Source: Argopecten irradians (taxonomy: Eukaryota > Mollusca > Bivalvia > Pectinida > Pectinidae). Taken from it: 64,000 nt of DNA. Shown piece by piece: positions 1 through 12,497 of this stretch. The stretch covers positions 34,056,909 through 34,120,908 of the forward strand of contig NC_091147.1 in NCBI RefSeq assembly GCF_041381155.1, read 5' to 3'. Made by a program: the position numbers and the translations under genes. Each line of letters opens with the position of its first letter. Positions within the stretch are counted from its first letter, which is position 1. The notes below the pieces were generated by a model that had not been told where the DNA came from, did not search any database, and saw nothing but the letters and a program-made list of their open reading frames with translations.

Positions 1-711
1 GAATCTAAAATATGAAAGTGTCTCATGGATATTATGATAGTCGATATTTCTATAACATGGACGGCGTAACATAGTCACTTCTTGTGTTTGCGCTTTAAGG
101 TAAATTTAACACTTAACAATCGAGTTATATTTAGTAAATTTACAAATAATTTGATCGTTTGTCATAAAATTCAATTGAAATATGTTAACTGAAGTATACT
201 GGGGAAAAAAAGAGCACGTCTTTGGCCATCTGTTTTGTATATATTGGCTTTGTAGTACTATTTGCCGAAAGAATGTATCATAACTGATCATGGGTCGGCT
301 TTATGCACATTGTGTATTCCTCTGATTAAAGGTTTTGAACGTCTATAAGCGTTACATCGATACTATTTGTATAAACGATATCCAATGGCGCCCTATCTAT
401 TTCAATAATATCTACAAGAAGGCCTTTATGTCTGCTACTCCAAATCCACATAGGCCGAAGTTTTGATCAATTTCCAAAATCCACTGAGCCGTGTATGTTG
501 AGTGTTTAAGTGTAAGCTCAGCTGTCAATTGATTTTATTGAAACAGTAAATTTTAAAGAAATGGTCGCTTGAAATGTAAATAAAAGGAATATTTTTGTTG
601 ATTACCGGCGTGTGTAAACTGCATTCTAGATATTTAAACATGACGCGCTAACGTCATTTAAAATATTTTTAAACACAAAAAATGAAGTTTACATTGTACC
701 AGTAAGCAACA
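1..711. other. Intergenic, no gene seen
   Basis: AT-rich sequence with no coding pattern, no splice-bounded open stretch and no clear repeat that I can recognise. The short open frame on the minus strand near 106-291 has no recognisable domain and looks like chance. Confidence 0.5.
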
Positions 712-1790
712 AACAAGAGGCCCATGAGCCTTAACGGTCATCTGACTATTGGCACAATACCGCACATCAAAGAGTATAGTAGTGACAAACAATTAAGGCA
801 ATACCAAAGAACTCTTTTATTAGAAGAAGTTCAGGTTTTAATATATTTGACGAATAAGAACAAGAAGACACAACACGAATATACCGCAGTTTCCCAAAAC
901 ACGCACCTCGCACAACATACACGCAACACACCGCATACATGGGAGGCCGTCCTTACATGACCATAGCTGTTAATAGGACGTTAATTAATCAAACAAACAA
1001 ACCATGAATGAAGGTCCCTTGATCCCCACCATACTACAAATCCATTTATCCTCTAGTCTCTATGCCTCTTAGTTATTATCAATAAGTCGTTTAAAGGTTT
1101 TAGCCTATTTGACTCCTGTGACATTGAATGAAGAAGGTCAAGGTCATTTATTTGAACAAACTTGGTAGCCCTTCATCCTAGCATGCCACAGGCCAAATAT
1201 GAATACCCTGGGCCTTTTGTTTCTTGAGAAAAAGTCGATTGAAGATTTTAGCCTTTTTGACCCCTGTGACCTTGAATGAGTATCAAGGTCATTCATTTGA
1301 ACAAATTTGGTAGCCCTTCATCTAAGCATGCTACATGCCCAATATCAGCTCTCTAGGCCTCTTAGTTATTCACAAGAAGTCGTTAAAATATTTTAGCCTA
1401 TTTGACTCCTGTGACCTTGAATGAAGGTCAAGGTCATTTATTTGAACAAACTTGGTTGCCCTTCCTTCCAGCATGCCACATGCGCAATATGAGTACCCTG
1501 GGCCTTTTGGTTCTTGAGAAGAAGTCGTTTAAGGATTTTAACCTTTTTAACCCCTGTGACCTTGAATAAAGGTCATGGTCATTCACTTTAACAGACTTGG
1601 TAGCTATTCGTCCAAACATATGACAGACTAAATATTAGTAACCTGGGTCTTTCGGTTATTGAGAAGAAGTCGTTTGAATGAAGGTCGTTTGAATGAAAAA
1701 TTTACGCACGGCGGACGGCGGACGGAGCACGACGACGGGTGATGCATGATGACAATAGGTCATCCTGACCCTTCGGATCAGATGACCTAA
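712..1790 (+). mobile_element. Helitron-like non-autonomous element with tandem core
   Basis: The left end starts with CAAGAGGCCCATGAGCCTTA. A single-copy left part (to about 1000) is followed by a tandem core of 145-bp units. The right end has a short GC-rich segment (CGGACGGCGGACGG near 1712), then a hairpin at 1758-1787 with arms GGTCATCCTGACCC and GGATCAGATGACC around a TTCG loop, then an A-rich end. Unique left part, tandem core, terminal hairpin and no terminal inverted repeats are the layout of the pearl/CvE-type elements of bivalves and of Helentron-associated interspersed elements. That assignment is from memory of the design, not from a search. There is no protein-coding capacity; the open frame at 724-960 is a by-product. 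Confidence 0.6.
1003..1690 (+). repeat. 145-bp tandem repeat, about 4.5 copies
   Basis: The landmark AGGTCATTTATTTGAACAAA and its variants recur at 1141, 1286, 1431 and 1576, exactly 145 bp apart each time. Each unit also carries TTGGTAGCCCTTC, GCATGCCACA, CTGGGCCTTTTG and TTTGACCCCTGTGACCTTGA motifs. A degraded half-unit precedes the first. This is the core of the surrounding element. Confidence 0.85.
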
Positions 1791-1814
1791 AAAATAAAAA
1801 TAATTACTTAATTA

Positions 1815-1920
1815 CACATAATCTGCCTGGTATTTAATTTTTTCGCCCTTTTAATGTTTTTGCTATGTGCCACTGGTGTAATGTGACCTGGAGCGTTTTT
1901 CATACTTGGTAATCCTAGAA
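1815..1920. repeat. Fragment of dispersed repeat shared with 60.8 kb
   Basis: The stretch around TGTAATGTGACCTGGAGCG and the preceding TTTTTCGCCC and TATGTGCCACTGGTG matches 60820-60905 (TGTAATATGACCTGGAGCG) in the same orientation. It is a truncated copy of a dispersed element. Confidence 0.55.
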
Positions 1921-2096
1921 ATATTTATGCGAATAGTGATTTCACACTGCTTGTCAAAACTTAATTCTTTAACATACGTCGGGTATTTTACATGGCAGGA
2001 TCTCAAGGAGCCAAAACAGTGTAAACATGTAAAGGATGATGGAACTGGGGGCTGTTAAACCTCTCCACCATCACCACAATAACACAACACATAACA

Positions 2097-2162
2097 ACAG
2101 GCGTTTGGTTCTATAGACATTTTTCTCTCTATATGAAAATGTCGATAGAGCCAAACGCCTGT
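2097..2162. repeat. 28-bp-stem hairpin
   Basis: ACAGGCGTTTGGTTCTATAG at 2097 pairs with CTATAGAGCCAAACGCCTGT-like sequence ending at 2162 (the actual right arm reads CGATAGAGCCAAACGCCTGT). Arms are about 28 nt with one or two mismatches, around a loop of about 10 nt. It could be a small foldback insertion; no flanking duplication was recognised. Confidence 0.6.
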
Positions 2163-2867
2163 GATATAACAACACAGTTTCATTACAGGAACCAGCGTTT
2201 GGCAATGTCGCCGAGACAAAATAGAGCAAAAATGACGTTTTTAAAGTATTTTTTATTGGTTAGCATTTGTAAGAATACAATATTTTTGTATTGTATTCTA
2301 TCGTTCGAAATTCATCCTGATATTACAGAAAGCGTAATGTTATCAGTTTTTCTATTTTCGGTTATCAAATCTGAATAGATGGTATACACTAGTATTTCAA
2401 ACTCAAATATCTCAAACATTACAAGGAGAACTTTATTTTTTTACATTTTGAAATCTACATTACAAATACAAGACAAAAAAAAGACATATTATAAAAAATG
2501 ACAAGTTTTTTCTCTCTCTCTCCAAAAGTATGGACCTTAACGTTCAATCGCAAAAGTCTTTAAATGATGTGTCAAGTTTATAATTTGGGAAGTAGTACTG
2601 GTTCAAGTTCAGTGCGTGTACAGTGTACACGCCAAAATGGCTACGACCATTATGTGGCATTTAAATACACTGTTGAATATGTTAAGCCGTAAGTTCCTTC
2701 GTATATATTCCATACAGGTTATTCACCATTTATCGGTCACGCACTAAGTAGACTAAAAAAGCTTACAAAGTATTTATCAAATAAATAATGAATAAATACA
2801 AGACAGGTGTTTTCTTTGTGTGCTACCGTGGACCAAACAAAGAAGTAGAATCAACAAGTCTTAGGAC

Positions 2868-3240
2868 GTGTATAGTATGACCCATGTACACTTGAAGCCC
2901 AACATCAATTTGGGCCACACATGTACATTTAAAGCCCATCATCGATTTTGGCGACATATGTACACTTAAAGCCCACCATCGATTTGGGCCATACACAAGA
3001 CACTTATAGTCCAAAATCGATTTTGGGTCACACATGCACACTTAAAGCCCAACATCGAAATCGTGCCACACATGAACACTTAAAGCCCAACTTCGATTTG
3101 GTACCACACATGAACACTTAAAGCCCAACTTCGATTTAGTGCCACACATGAACCATTAAAGCCCAGCATCGATTGGGCACCAAACACGTACACTTGAAGC
3201 CCAAAATCGATTTGGACCACATATGTACACTAAAAACCTT
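2868..3240. repeat. Minisatellite, about 38-39 bp, 9-10 copies
   Basis: The unit reads roughly CACACATGTACACTTAAAGC followed by CCAACATCGATTTGGGC. Two neighbouring units at 3062-3145 are nearly identical and 38 bp apart; others diverge and vary by one or two bases. The short minus-strand open frames here (2823-3041, 3156-3392) are shadows of the array. Confidence 0.8.
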
Positions 3241-4280
3241 ACAAGTGACAAGTAGGTACCGTTATCCTTCACGTGTATTTGATATGGAGTGATGCGTATA
3301 TTATATTGTGTTGGAGTATCTGACGCTCGGCTGGCAAGTATCTTAAACACTTTTATCAAATAATTTTGAATAATGATAACAACTAAACTCAATCTGAACT
3401 ACCTTGGAAGGTAACACAATTCATTTTCTGGAAAGCAAAACCATTCGGACTTATAATTTCACAAACAAATTTCCAATATGTTTAATAATATGATGTAGAA
3501 ATTAACTCGAGGTGGGAATTTACGCTAATTACGCGAAAGTCGCTTGATCGCAAAAAACTATCACCGGGCGTGATATTGTTTACAATGTACATATATGAAC
3601 TTTATTGTTTAAAGTCTGAACGTGTATCTTTCGCGAAAATAAAAACATCATGGAATTTTATAATGCAAATTGCGGAATTATCCACGTTTGCAGGAGTGCT
3701 TGTCTTATTTTGTTGCGTGATATTCAACACTACAATACATTATTAAAGAAAAATAAATCATCATTTCATTTTTAACAAACAACAATCAAAAATTAATAAA
3801 TAAGATACGATGTAATTAAATGGAGGCATTTAGTAAAATGAAGCAAATCATTGGATATTAATAAATATCTGGATATTATTAAATATCTAAAAGCAGCGCT
3901 TTAGAAAAAATATATTAAAAAAAAAGATGTAAAGCTTAGCATGTATAGTATATCTCAATACACCCACGTTGGTCAATGCTTGACCCAGGTTAATATATAT
4001 TTGTGATAATTTCCTTTCTATACAACCAGTTTTCGGTTGTATTTCCCCCATTTTTGCATTCGTCTTGGGCGCGAGGATTTGGTAAGATCCAATTAAGCTG
4101 TACTGTAATAACAAAACAAACACTCATGATTCCATGAAAATTGTGTCTCTTAGATAATCGAATTCCTACAGATCCACGAGAGATATGGTTATATGTATTA
4201 GTCCGTAATGATGTACATGGTCTGACAGTCGATTATCCTTCAGATCCCGTAAACATTATCACAGTTATGAGATATTCGAG
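3241..4280. other. Intergenic, no gene seen
   Basis: AT-rich, no recognisable coding or RNA gene. An open frame on the minus strand at 3887-4123 has no family resemblance. Confidence 0.5.
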
Positions 4281-4414
4281 AGGCATCGTCGTCGGAAACC
4301 CACGAGTCGTCGCTCTGGGTTAGACACAAAACCCACAAGTCATCGCTCTCACTCGCTCTGCGTTTGACACAAACGTAGAGCGCTGACTCGTGGGTGTCCG
4401 ACGATGAGAGGCAT
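4281..4414. repeat. Inverted repeat with nested hairpin
   Basis: The left arm AGGCATCGTCGTCGGAAACC (continuing CACGAGTC) is complementary to the right arm around 4384-4414 (GACTCGTGGGTGTCCGACGA, then TGAGAGGC). Inside, GCTCTGCGTTTG and CAAACGTAGAGC form a second short hairpin. This is a small foldback element of about 134 bp. Confidence 0.6.
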
Positions 4415-5072
4415 TGATTTCGTCTATCCCATTTACACCGAAAAGTGGTGTGTTGATGGAGCTTCTACTATTTACTGGAGTTGTCACTTTTGATATCTGT
4501 TTCTACAGAAATGTTTGAAAGCCTCATTGGTCAATGGATATCGACAAAACATTAGCCACTCACTCCAGCCCGAAATAATGCACGTAATACAGGACATCAG
4601 ACAGAAAAAAACCAGTTTGTCATGGGAAGATATTTTCATTGTTAGAAATGTGAAACACTACGAAAAATATGTTATTGTCATGTAACCTTTATTATGGTTG
4701 AAAAAATGCAAACTGAGACTTAGTTCCAAGAATTTTGTTTATCAAAAGATTATATTTGCGGAGTAAACTGAAGGTCAAAACATCGAAAATGAATATCCAC
4801 CTTAACGGCATTCTGTTGGCGGGGGATTTATAAAAACGCCTTTAGGACTTATGAAGACCTCTATGGCCACCGTTAAGTTGTGATTGTAGACTTTGGCAGA
4901 AATTTTGATAAATGTAGAAGAAGGGCGCCATTTTCATTACTAAAAACCCAACAGCAACAGGCATAATTTCAACAAAAGATAGGTATCAAGCATTTTGCTG
5001 TAAATATGCATATTACACCCATCTCATGTTTTAGCAAAGAAAGAATGTTATTAAGAAACTGTAACGATCACC
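4415..5072. other. Intergenic, no gene seen
   Basis: No coding pattern or repeat recognised. Confidence 0.45.
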
Positions 5073-5563
5073 AATTTGTCTAGAATTAAATCGATACATA
5101 CTGACCAAAAACTAACCTTAGCGAGATTGACCATCAGTAATTTTAACGATACTGAGCAATGCTTAAAATAATATGATTATAAGCGGAATCAAACATCACA
5201 AATGTAATAAACTGGAACTAATTTATTTTTATCTTTTTATTTTCAAACATTTTGAACAGTACATATAAACTGGCATTTAAACAAATGTGGTGTTAATTAA
5301 AGAAATTATCAATATTTTACGTCTACATTATTGGTATCACGTGGTCCTATATGTTGACATACATTTTACAATAAAACCAATATGTCAACTCATTGTCGTG
5401 ACAGTGTGATTCCGATAAAGCAAGGAATAGATTTTGACGACGGACACCGATAGAGTTTAAGACAGGATCAATCGTCAGGAAGTTTCCGTTAGCCAGAGGT
5501 CAAATCCTGATGGTCAATCTAGCTGTGGCAAGCTTTTGGTCAGTATTGATTTCTGGACAAATT
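5073..5563. mobile_element. TIR (MITE-like) element, about 490 bp
   Basis: Arms of about 60 bp at 5073-5137 and 5507-5563 are inverted copies. The left contains AATTTGTCTAGAA, CATACTGACCAAAA and GAGATTGACCATCAG. The right contains CTGATGGTCAATCT, CTTTTGGTCAGTAT and TTCTGGACAAATT. The interior is unrelated between arms and non-coding. No convincing target duplication was seen. Confidence 0.6.
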
Positions 5564-5794
5564 GTTGTAGCTGTAATATTCCTTGAGATTCGCTGTTAGC
5601 CAAATACCACTACTAGACATCGAGTCTCCCCGGTGTTCTAGGAAACGAGCACAGCAGACGATCATCTCGACATCATATCGATTTGTCATCTCCTACACGT
5701 TTTACGGAATTGAGCAGACGACAAATATAAATCATTAGTTTTATGTGGATTGATGTTTTAATTCCCCGATTCATAACTTTTTGAAGTTAATTAA

Positions 5795-6237
5795 AGTTAT
5801 ATGTGCCGTAACTGATCGAAAAGTTTGCCATGCTAAGTTTTCTTAATCAATCTCTTGAAAACCTAGAGATTTGATTAAGTTGCGACAATCATTCAAATGG
5901 CTTTAGAAGACTTATAAACGTTAGCTACAAAACATAAATTATGTGCTGTAAAATTGTCAGTTTCTATGCTTTATGTAATATACGTGTACTAATAACAAAG
6001 TAAAAATGTGAAATAAAATTGTAGACCACAATTTGGCTTCATGGTCTGACCGTATGTACTCATATCATTTCCCTATAGATGAAAATGTACTCATTTTCGG
6101 CTCTTATTTTAAATTGTAAAATTGAAACCTATGCATTGAAAGTAGTTTTTTTCAAAATATTGGTAACTTTTGGTGATGAATAACATATTAAAACCTCTTC
6201 TTGATTGGGGACTATAAAAAATAAGGCACATATAACT
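5795..6237. mobile_element. TTAA-flanked MITE, family A
   Basis: It starts AGTTATATGTGCC and ends GGCACATATAACT, a 13-bp perfect terminal inverted repeat. TTAA occurs directly outside both ends (5791-5794 and 6238-6241). The TTAA duplication points to mobilisation by a piggyBac-type transposase. A second copy lies at 24886-25342. No coding capacity. Confidence 0.75.
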
Positions 6238-6272
6238 TTAAGAATTTAAAAGTTTGTGTTGTGTGTTTTTAA

Positions 6273-6841
6273 AGGGACAATTCAATCAGGCTTAATCTTT
6301 TACATAACCAAGAAGCAAAATATGGCATAAATGTATTGTTCTACATTTCTTATGAAACATATAAACCAAAATATTGACAAAGTCCACGTCATTGTTAAGT
6401 ATTTTAATTGATACCGTTGTAATTACAAATCGTTGATCAATACGATTAAGCAGGTACAGTAAGTACGCTGTCCCCATACCCGAGCCAAAGTCACACACGT
6501 TAAACAAATGAACTATATAACCACTGTGGAGGTGATAAAATGACTTTTTAGACAAGACAATTTACCTGATAAGGTAAACACACTACTGTCAGAGCGATTT
6601 GAGCAGTTCTAGACAAAAGTTGCATTACTCTACGAGCAAGGGACAGGGTTCGGCATACAAGATGTTCGACCACAATGTGTAATGGCGGACAGCGAGCGAG
6701 TATGAACATTTTACACGCATTTCACCACCATGGGTGTTTCTGACATATCACAGTAAAACCGACTGATCTAATTTCCATTAGAAATGGTTTTTTTTCGATA
6801 TATGTACAAATTTTAATGTTCTCTTAGACTGAATTGTCCCT
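6273..6841. mobile_element. TTAA-flanked MITE, family B
   Basis: The left end AGGGACAATTCA and right end TGAATTGTCCCT are perfect 12-bp inverted repeats, with TTAA just outside each (6269-6272 and 6842-6845). The interior shares CATAACCAAGAAGCAAAATA with a second copy at 16503-17041. It lies only 31 bp from the TTAA of the family A element. The open frame at 6292-6555 is inside the element and not a gene. Confidence 0.8.
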
Positions 6842-6963
6842 TTAATGTAATTTGACAACAGTTGTAATGTCTAAAATGAGAATTCTCGTCATTGATGTAA
6901 TTTGACAACAATTATAAGGTATAAAATAATGATTTTGTACTCAAATCTAGGTTTTCCATTTTC

Positions 6964-6992
<29 letters not shown>
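6964..6992. repeat. Poly(A) tract, 29 A
   Basis: An uninterrupted run of A, followed by TG and another A run. No retroposon body was recognised next to it. Confidence 0.9.
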
Positions 6993-6994
<2 letters not shown>

Positions 6995-8260
6995 AAAAAA
7001 AAACATTTAAAATAATTGTTAAGTACATTAAACAAACTTGCAAATATGCGTTCCAGAATTATTTTTTTTTCATTGACAGAATAAACTTTTCATTCATACT
7101 GTTTTGGAATTGTTTGTCGTTTATTTGGTATTGTCACATTTATAAAATAAAGTTGATGCATCATGAAACGGAACGTGACCGAATGTAATATTTCCAGAGT
7201 TAAACTGTGGTGTTTTTAAGTAAAGACGTTCTCAGGAAGTATATAACATAAAATGGCTCCCAAAGTCTCGTATGTCTGCAGTTTATAAACAAAGAAAGTG
7301 AAAAGAGTAACTTCCTATGAACTTAAGTAAATGTGAGATAGTTTCTATGAAAGTGTTATTTAAAACTTAAAGACGCAAAAGATAATTTTCTTGGCTTACA
7401 TGAGTCTTGGGAGAAACAGTCATATTAATTTAGATGCAATAGTTAATAAAGTGTTTTTACAAAGCAACTGGTATTGATTATCAAATCAAAAAATGCTTCA
7501 ATAAAACGTTGTAATATACATAAGGGAACAAAATTGTATTCATATTTCGCCGATATATATTCGTATAAAATACAATATACAGTCATAGATGTGGTTAGCT
7601 TGTAGTCATTTGTAACCATTGTCTGTATTTAAAGAAAGAAATTGATTTTTATGATTAATATATTCAAACCCTGGTCAATCGTAGCTTCCAATTATCTACG
7701 TACAAGCTCTTCAAAGTGTTGACAGAATTAAGGCATTATAGAGCGAAGCCAGTGTAAAGATGACACCCACTGATACATCGACCGGTGTTAAACCCCGTTT
7801 GCCAGGGACAATGGTACCCACTTGAGTCAATTTCAACCCCATCTCGTTCTCACTCAAGTACATGAATATATTACACGACTATTATAAAGGATTCGTACGA
7901 GTTTGAGTATTGATCTGTACCAAAGTACTTACTTTGACGACAAATTTCAGAGCAAGTTGTTCATTACTTTTCTATGAATATATTTTGTCATTTTTCAAAA
8001 ATTGTTCTCCACCTAATAGTTATTGGCCTTTTTGGAAACATTACATTTAATATTTGTTTTATGTTTCTTATATTCATGATTCATCAGTAAAATTGGCCAA
8101 ATAACCATGGAATTCTTGAATTTGCTTTTATCGGTTGGGAAAGATGTCCGATACATAAAAAGTCTTTTGAATATCATTTAGATAGCCTCGGAAAAACAGA
8201 AATCTTAAAATAGTATTTTGGTTTCAAAATCTATCTACATATCCCGTGGAGCGCGTTAGC
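6993..8260. other. Intergenic, no gene seen
   Basis: AT-rich single-copy-looking sequence, without coding features I could support. Confidence 0.45.
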
Positions 8261-9030
8261 ACATTCTTTTAGATAACAATTGATTTGTCCTCTCAACGAA
8301 TCAATCCGACTTCTTAATTAGTAACATTAGAACTGGTCAATCGTAAGAAAATGAAAGCCACTTTAAAAATGACGTACATTTTGCAGTTTGTGGTAAACGA
8401 AAGACGATTAGGCTGTTTTGAAGTCTTGTTCAAATCTGGATAATCACAGCTATATATCATGTAATCGTGAGGTTTGACCTCCAGAGGCCTTCATTCATTC
8501 AAATGTTGATATCACATGTTTTGCCAGACAACGTAATTCACGCTAATCTCTCGTATTATTGCTATTGTTTCCTGAATCAAATGAACGACCAGAGTCAATG
8601 TTCTGAAAATAATGTCGAGTCCACCGGCATTTGCAAAAAAAATTACATTTAGCAAGATTGGTCGTAATAGCATGTTTTCTATACAGGATGTCAACATATC
8701 AAATTTAATGTTCTTGAAATATCTTTTAATTAGTCTAATAGAAGAAACCACCGCTGACTCTAACACTAATATTGCGCTTCTAAAATCCTCGGTGAAGAGA
8801 TACTATGGACAATGGATAATATTGAGATTTAATTCAATACACGTTGAGATCTCGTGGAGAGTTTTGAAGAATCAAGATTTTCCCACTGCATGTAATCCAT
8901 TCAGGTCAAATTCGACTAAATATGCTCCACTGCCGACAGAGCATAAACGATACCCAATTCGACTAAATATGCTCCACTGCCGACAGAGCATAAACGATAC
9001 CCATTATTTGAACGATAACTGATGTACAAT
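8261..9030. repeat. Diverged direct repeat, copy 1
   Basis: It matches 11881-12497 in the same orientation from ACATTCTTTTAGATAACAAT, through TTTGACCTCCAGAGG and ATTCATTCAAATGTTGATAT, to GCCGACAGAGCATAAAC. Copy 1 has about 110 bp between TTTTGCCAGACAAC (8520) and AGCAAGATTGGTCGT (8651) that copy 2 lacks. The open frames at 8467-9022 lie in this repeat and have no recognisable domain. Confidence 0.7.
8910..9003. repeat. 47-bp perfect tandem duplication
   Basis: The unit at 8910-8956, beginning ATTCGACTAAATATGCTCC, is repeated at 8957-9003. It contains the left terminus of the family C MITE (TGCTCCACTGCCGACAGAG), so a broken MITE end has been duplicated in tandem. Confidence 0.85.
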
Positions 9031-10000
9031 CATCGGAAGATATGTAGATAGCTTCTGCTATTAATACGCACCATGAAAATTAGAAAAATACATTCAATCC
9101 ATATATATTTACAGTAGAATAATTTATGAAAATCAAAATTGTTGAAAGGATGTTATATAATATTTAAAATTGTGACACCCATATACGAAGAGAAACGAGA
9201 TTAGTTGAATACCTGGATGACAAAGTCGTTCCACAACGTCGCGTTTTCAAGCTTCCGCCTTCCGGTCGACTTTTGTTTTTGCAAATGACAAACGATAAAC
9301 AAGAAATATAGTTTAAATACTATTTGATTGATTTATTACAGTAACCCTAAGATGATTCTACATCAAGAACAACACATTAAAGATTATAACATTGAAATGT
9401 TGTGGGGACTATTTGTTTTATTGATATGAAACTGGCGTGATGTTCGAAATCAGCTGATCGATGCGCGAGAATCGTTGTATTCATTATGTTTACATAGGCA
9501 AATGTTAGTTTTCGTCAGTTGGCTGATTCATGTAGTGATGAAAAACTCAAAATGTAAATATAACAGTATACGTCATGGACATCCTCGATATCCAGGGGTT
9601 ACTAACACTGACGTTATATCCAACCGTGGATTATCTCATTGTATAACTGAAGGCAGAAGAAAAAAATTACCAATCACATCCCTGCAGATACTTTTCTCCG
9701 GAAATTACTGAGAGAGCGAAGTCCAACTACAAAGTTACACAGAGAACCACGGTGTACAGTTATTCAACTCTTTTAATGTACATTTGTACATCAAATGAAT
9801 TACCTGTGTCTTTTGATGGATATACCGTCAGTGATAGTAACCCATAGCATTGGGGATGGGTCATTGAGTAGTTCTATACAATACAAAACAATACAATACA
9901 ATGCAAATAATATTCCATTTCAGGTGAAGACACAGCCATCTTATCATCACAATTGATTTAGATGATATCCAGGTCAACAAAAACTCGATCATGCTATTCT
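9031..10000. other. Intergenic, no gene seen
   Basis: No coding or RNA gene supported. An open frame at 9475-9711 needs a TTG start and shows no known domain. A short ATACAAAAC / ATACAATAC run is at about 9880-9905. Confidence 0.45.
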
Positions 10001-10166
10001 GTCTTTGCATATTACAGAGTTAGCTCCCTTGCGGGTAGGTATGGATTGTTACGTCATTATTTTGTGAGCGCAATTCACGTCGTTTTCTCCGAAAAGTATG
10101 ACGTTACGCTCGAAAACACATGACGTCACAATCAATACCTACCAACAGTGGCAGATAACTGCTATG
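10001..10166. mobile_element. CRE-bearing palindromic MITE, copy 1
   Basis: A near-palindromic element. The left arm has TTGCATATTACAGAGTTAGC, TTGCGGGTAGGTAT and TTACGTCATTATTTTGTGAG. The right arm has CATGACGTCACAATC, AATACCTACC and GGCAGATAACTG in inverted order. The centre is CAATTCACGTCGTTTTCTCC. Other copies lie at 28301-28660, 44518-44692 and 63779-63880. It carries a perfect TGACGTCA octamer, the consensus CREB/ATF site. Confidence 0.75.
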
Positions 10167-11880
10167 TTTAGCTTGTCTCCTTTGTAAGCATATATTTGTC
10201 CAAATGATCGATTCTTATCTCTTAATTTTAAACGCACCCTCTATATTCTATATAAAGAACCAAACCGGTGACTACATATTTGTATATCTTGACGGCATAC
10301 AAATAAATTGTACGAAAAAATGTCCATAATCTACATTATGTGGCCAAGTGAACATGACAATATGTTCAACAATATTTTATAGTATTTATATCACCGCCAA
10401 TTATATGTCTGTTCTGCTATCCTTAAGCCCACGCTAACACCAAATCAGCCGGAATCTTCAGACAACATATTGAAATACAAACGGCAAACGGAGGACATGG
10501 CGTTTTAATACTCGAAATGGAAATGCCATGTTTTGATCTCCGTCTTCCGGCTCATAATCTTGCAATCGAGACAGGTAGATAAAGAAATGTTGAAAGGAAT
10601 AATAGATTATGTAGAAATTGAGAAATCTTTGAAATAGACAATGACTTTTACTTTTTATTTATTTGTCCAAAATTTTCAGATTTTCGAAGAAAATGCATTA
10701 AAATCTATTGTTGGATAAAGCCATCTGTTTAAAAAATAATTGAACTGCTAAATACATATGACCTAAAACATCCTAATTTATGAGGTAAGTGCATAGTTGA
10801 GGCAAACAACACTAGAATCACTTATACAAATACATATGTGTATTACATTTGTTTTATTACATATGGTTTAAAAAACTATGGAGAAGAAGTACATACAATG
10901 CCGTATAGAACATTAGAACATAGAGTATAGTCAGTTGTGGAACTGAGTTATCTCAAGGATGGGTTATCGTGGGTTAAAGAGGATAGTGCTTGAAATATCC
11001 TGCTGAAATATTTAAAACACGATGTATTTGCATATTTCATCCAATCATGGACCCCCATAGGAAACCAAGGAACCTAAAGGTTAATTTCCTCCGAATATTG
11101 GGGAACATGCATGGTGGTAATTATCTCAGCGCTTGATAACCTCTGTTTTATCATTGATGTCGCTTTTGGGACGAGTTGACACTATGACGACTTCACGAGT
11201 ATTCGTCGTAATTTGTCATCTGGGAAAATATTTAGCATTTGATAACATTTAAAGCTAAAATCTACTGACTCCATTTCCTTCCAATTGCGTGATACCGATT
11301 CCGCCATTATAATTCCTATCTCACATCCGGTCTGCGTGGAATTATGCGTTTCCGGAAGTTTTATTAAAACGTTGAGATAACCGACTACTCGAGGTTACGG
11401 TGCATATGTCCATCTTGATTAATCTGTCTTCGGACTAGACTTCGAACACGGAACGTTTCATTGATGGAGACGAACGTGTCTGTATGAAGGAATATTCCAT
11501 TCCTGTCTGACATGAAATCTAATTTTGTCATCAATAAGGGCCACAAGGGCGTCTCAAATAGAATAAATTGTTGAAACCCATTCTGTGATAATCGATTGCA
11601 GAGGGTTTGAGTCATGTATACTACTTTGCAATGCATACATTCACAGCATTTGTGGCATCATATGGAAAAAGAAACTGAAGTCAAAGTATACCACTCAACT
11701 CCCATCCATCGTCGAATAGTATAAAGTCGTGAAATCTATATTTTTTAAAGGAGAAGCGCACAAATTCATTATATATCTAAAAACATTTTTGGCCATAACA
11801 TGATGCGGAATGCCTGTCAATTGACAGCTACAGTGTGATACATTTGCTTTCATCGTCATACTATAAGCCTGCTTCACTTA
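10167..11880. other. Intergenic, no gene seen
   Basis: No supported gene. A partial palindrome near 10490-10555 (CATGGCGTTTTAATA with ATGCCATGTTTTGATC) is a weak foldback. Minus-strand open frames at 11385-11636 and 11695-11877 have no recognisable domain. Confidence 0.45.
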
Positions 11881-12497
11881 ACATTCTTTTTAAATAACAA
11901 TTGATTTGTCCTCGTAATGAATTCGTCTGACTTCTTAATTAAGAACATAAGAACTGGTCAATCGTAAGAAATGAGAGCCACTTAGAAAATGACGTAGGTT
12001 GTGCAGTTTGTGGTAAACGAAATCCGATTAAGCAGTTCGTGAAAACAGTTTTGAAATCTTATTCAAATCTGGATAATCACAGCTATATACATGTAACCGT
12101 TAGGTTTGACCTCCAGAGGTATTCATTCATTCAAATGTTGATATCACATGTTTTGCCAGACAACTTAATTAGCAAGATTGGTCGTTATAACATATGTTCT
12201 ATATAGGATGTCAACATATAAAATTTAATGTTCTTGAAATGTCTTTTAATTTGAAGAAACCGCCACTATTTGACTCTAAACACTCACATTACACCTCTTA
12301 TGTTTTCGGATGAAGGTATACTATGAAAACTGGATAATGTTCAAATTTGATTCAATACACGTTTAGATCTCATGTGGTGTTCTGAAGAATCAAGATTTCT
12401 ACACTATTTCTCCAGGTCAAATTTGATTTAAGACGTTCCAACGCCGACAGAGCATAAACAATACCGATCTTTGAACAGTAACTGATAATCGTGTTTA
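11881..12497. repeat. Diverged direct repeat, copy 2
   Basis: Same-orientation match to 8261-9030, with many substitutions and small indels. It runs directly into a family C MITE (12428 onward). The copies are about 3.6 kb apart. The simplest reading is an old local duplication, or two insertions of one larger element. Confidence 0.7.

Noticed and set aside
724..960. 78-codon plus-strand open frame starting with an ATG
   Set aside because: It begins in the conserved left end of the Helitron-like element and shows no domain; the element is non-coding.
8612..9022. 136-codon plus-strand open frame
   Set aside because: It runs through a diverged repeat and the 47-bp tandem duplication; copy 2 of the repeat does not keep the frame.
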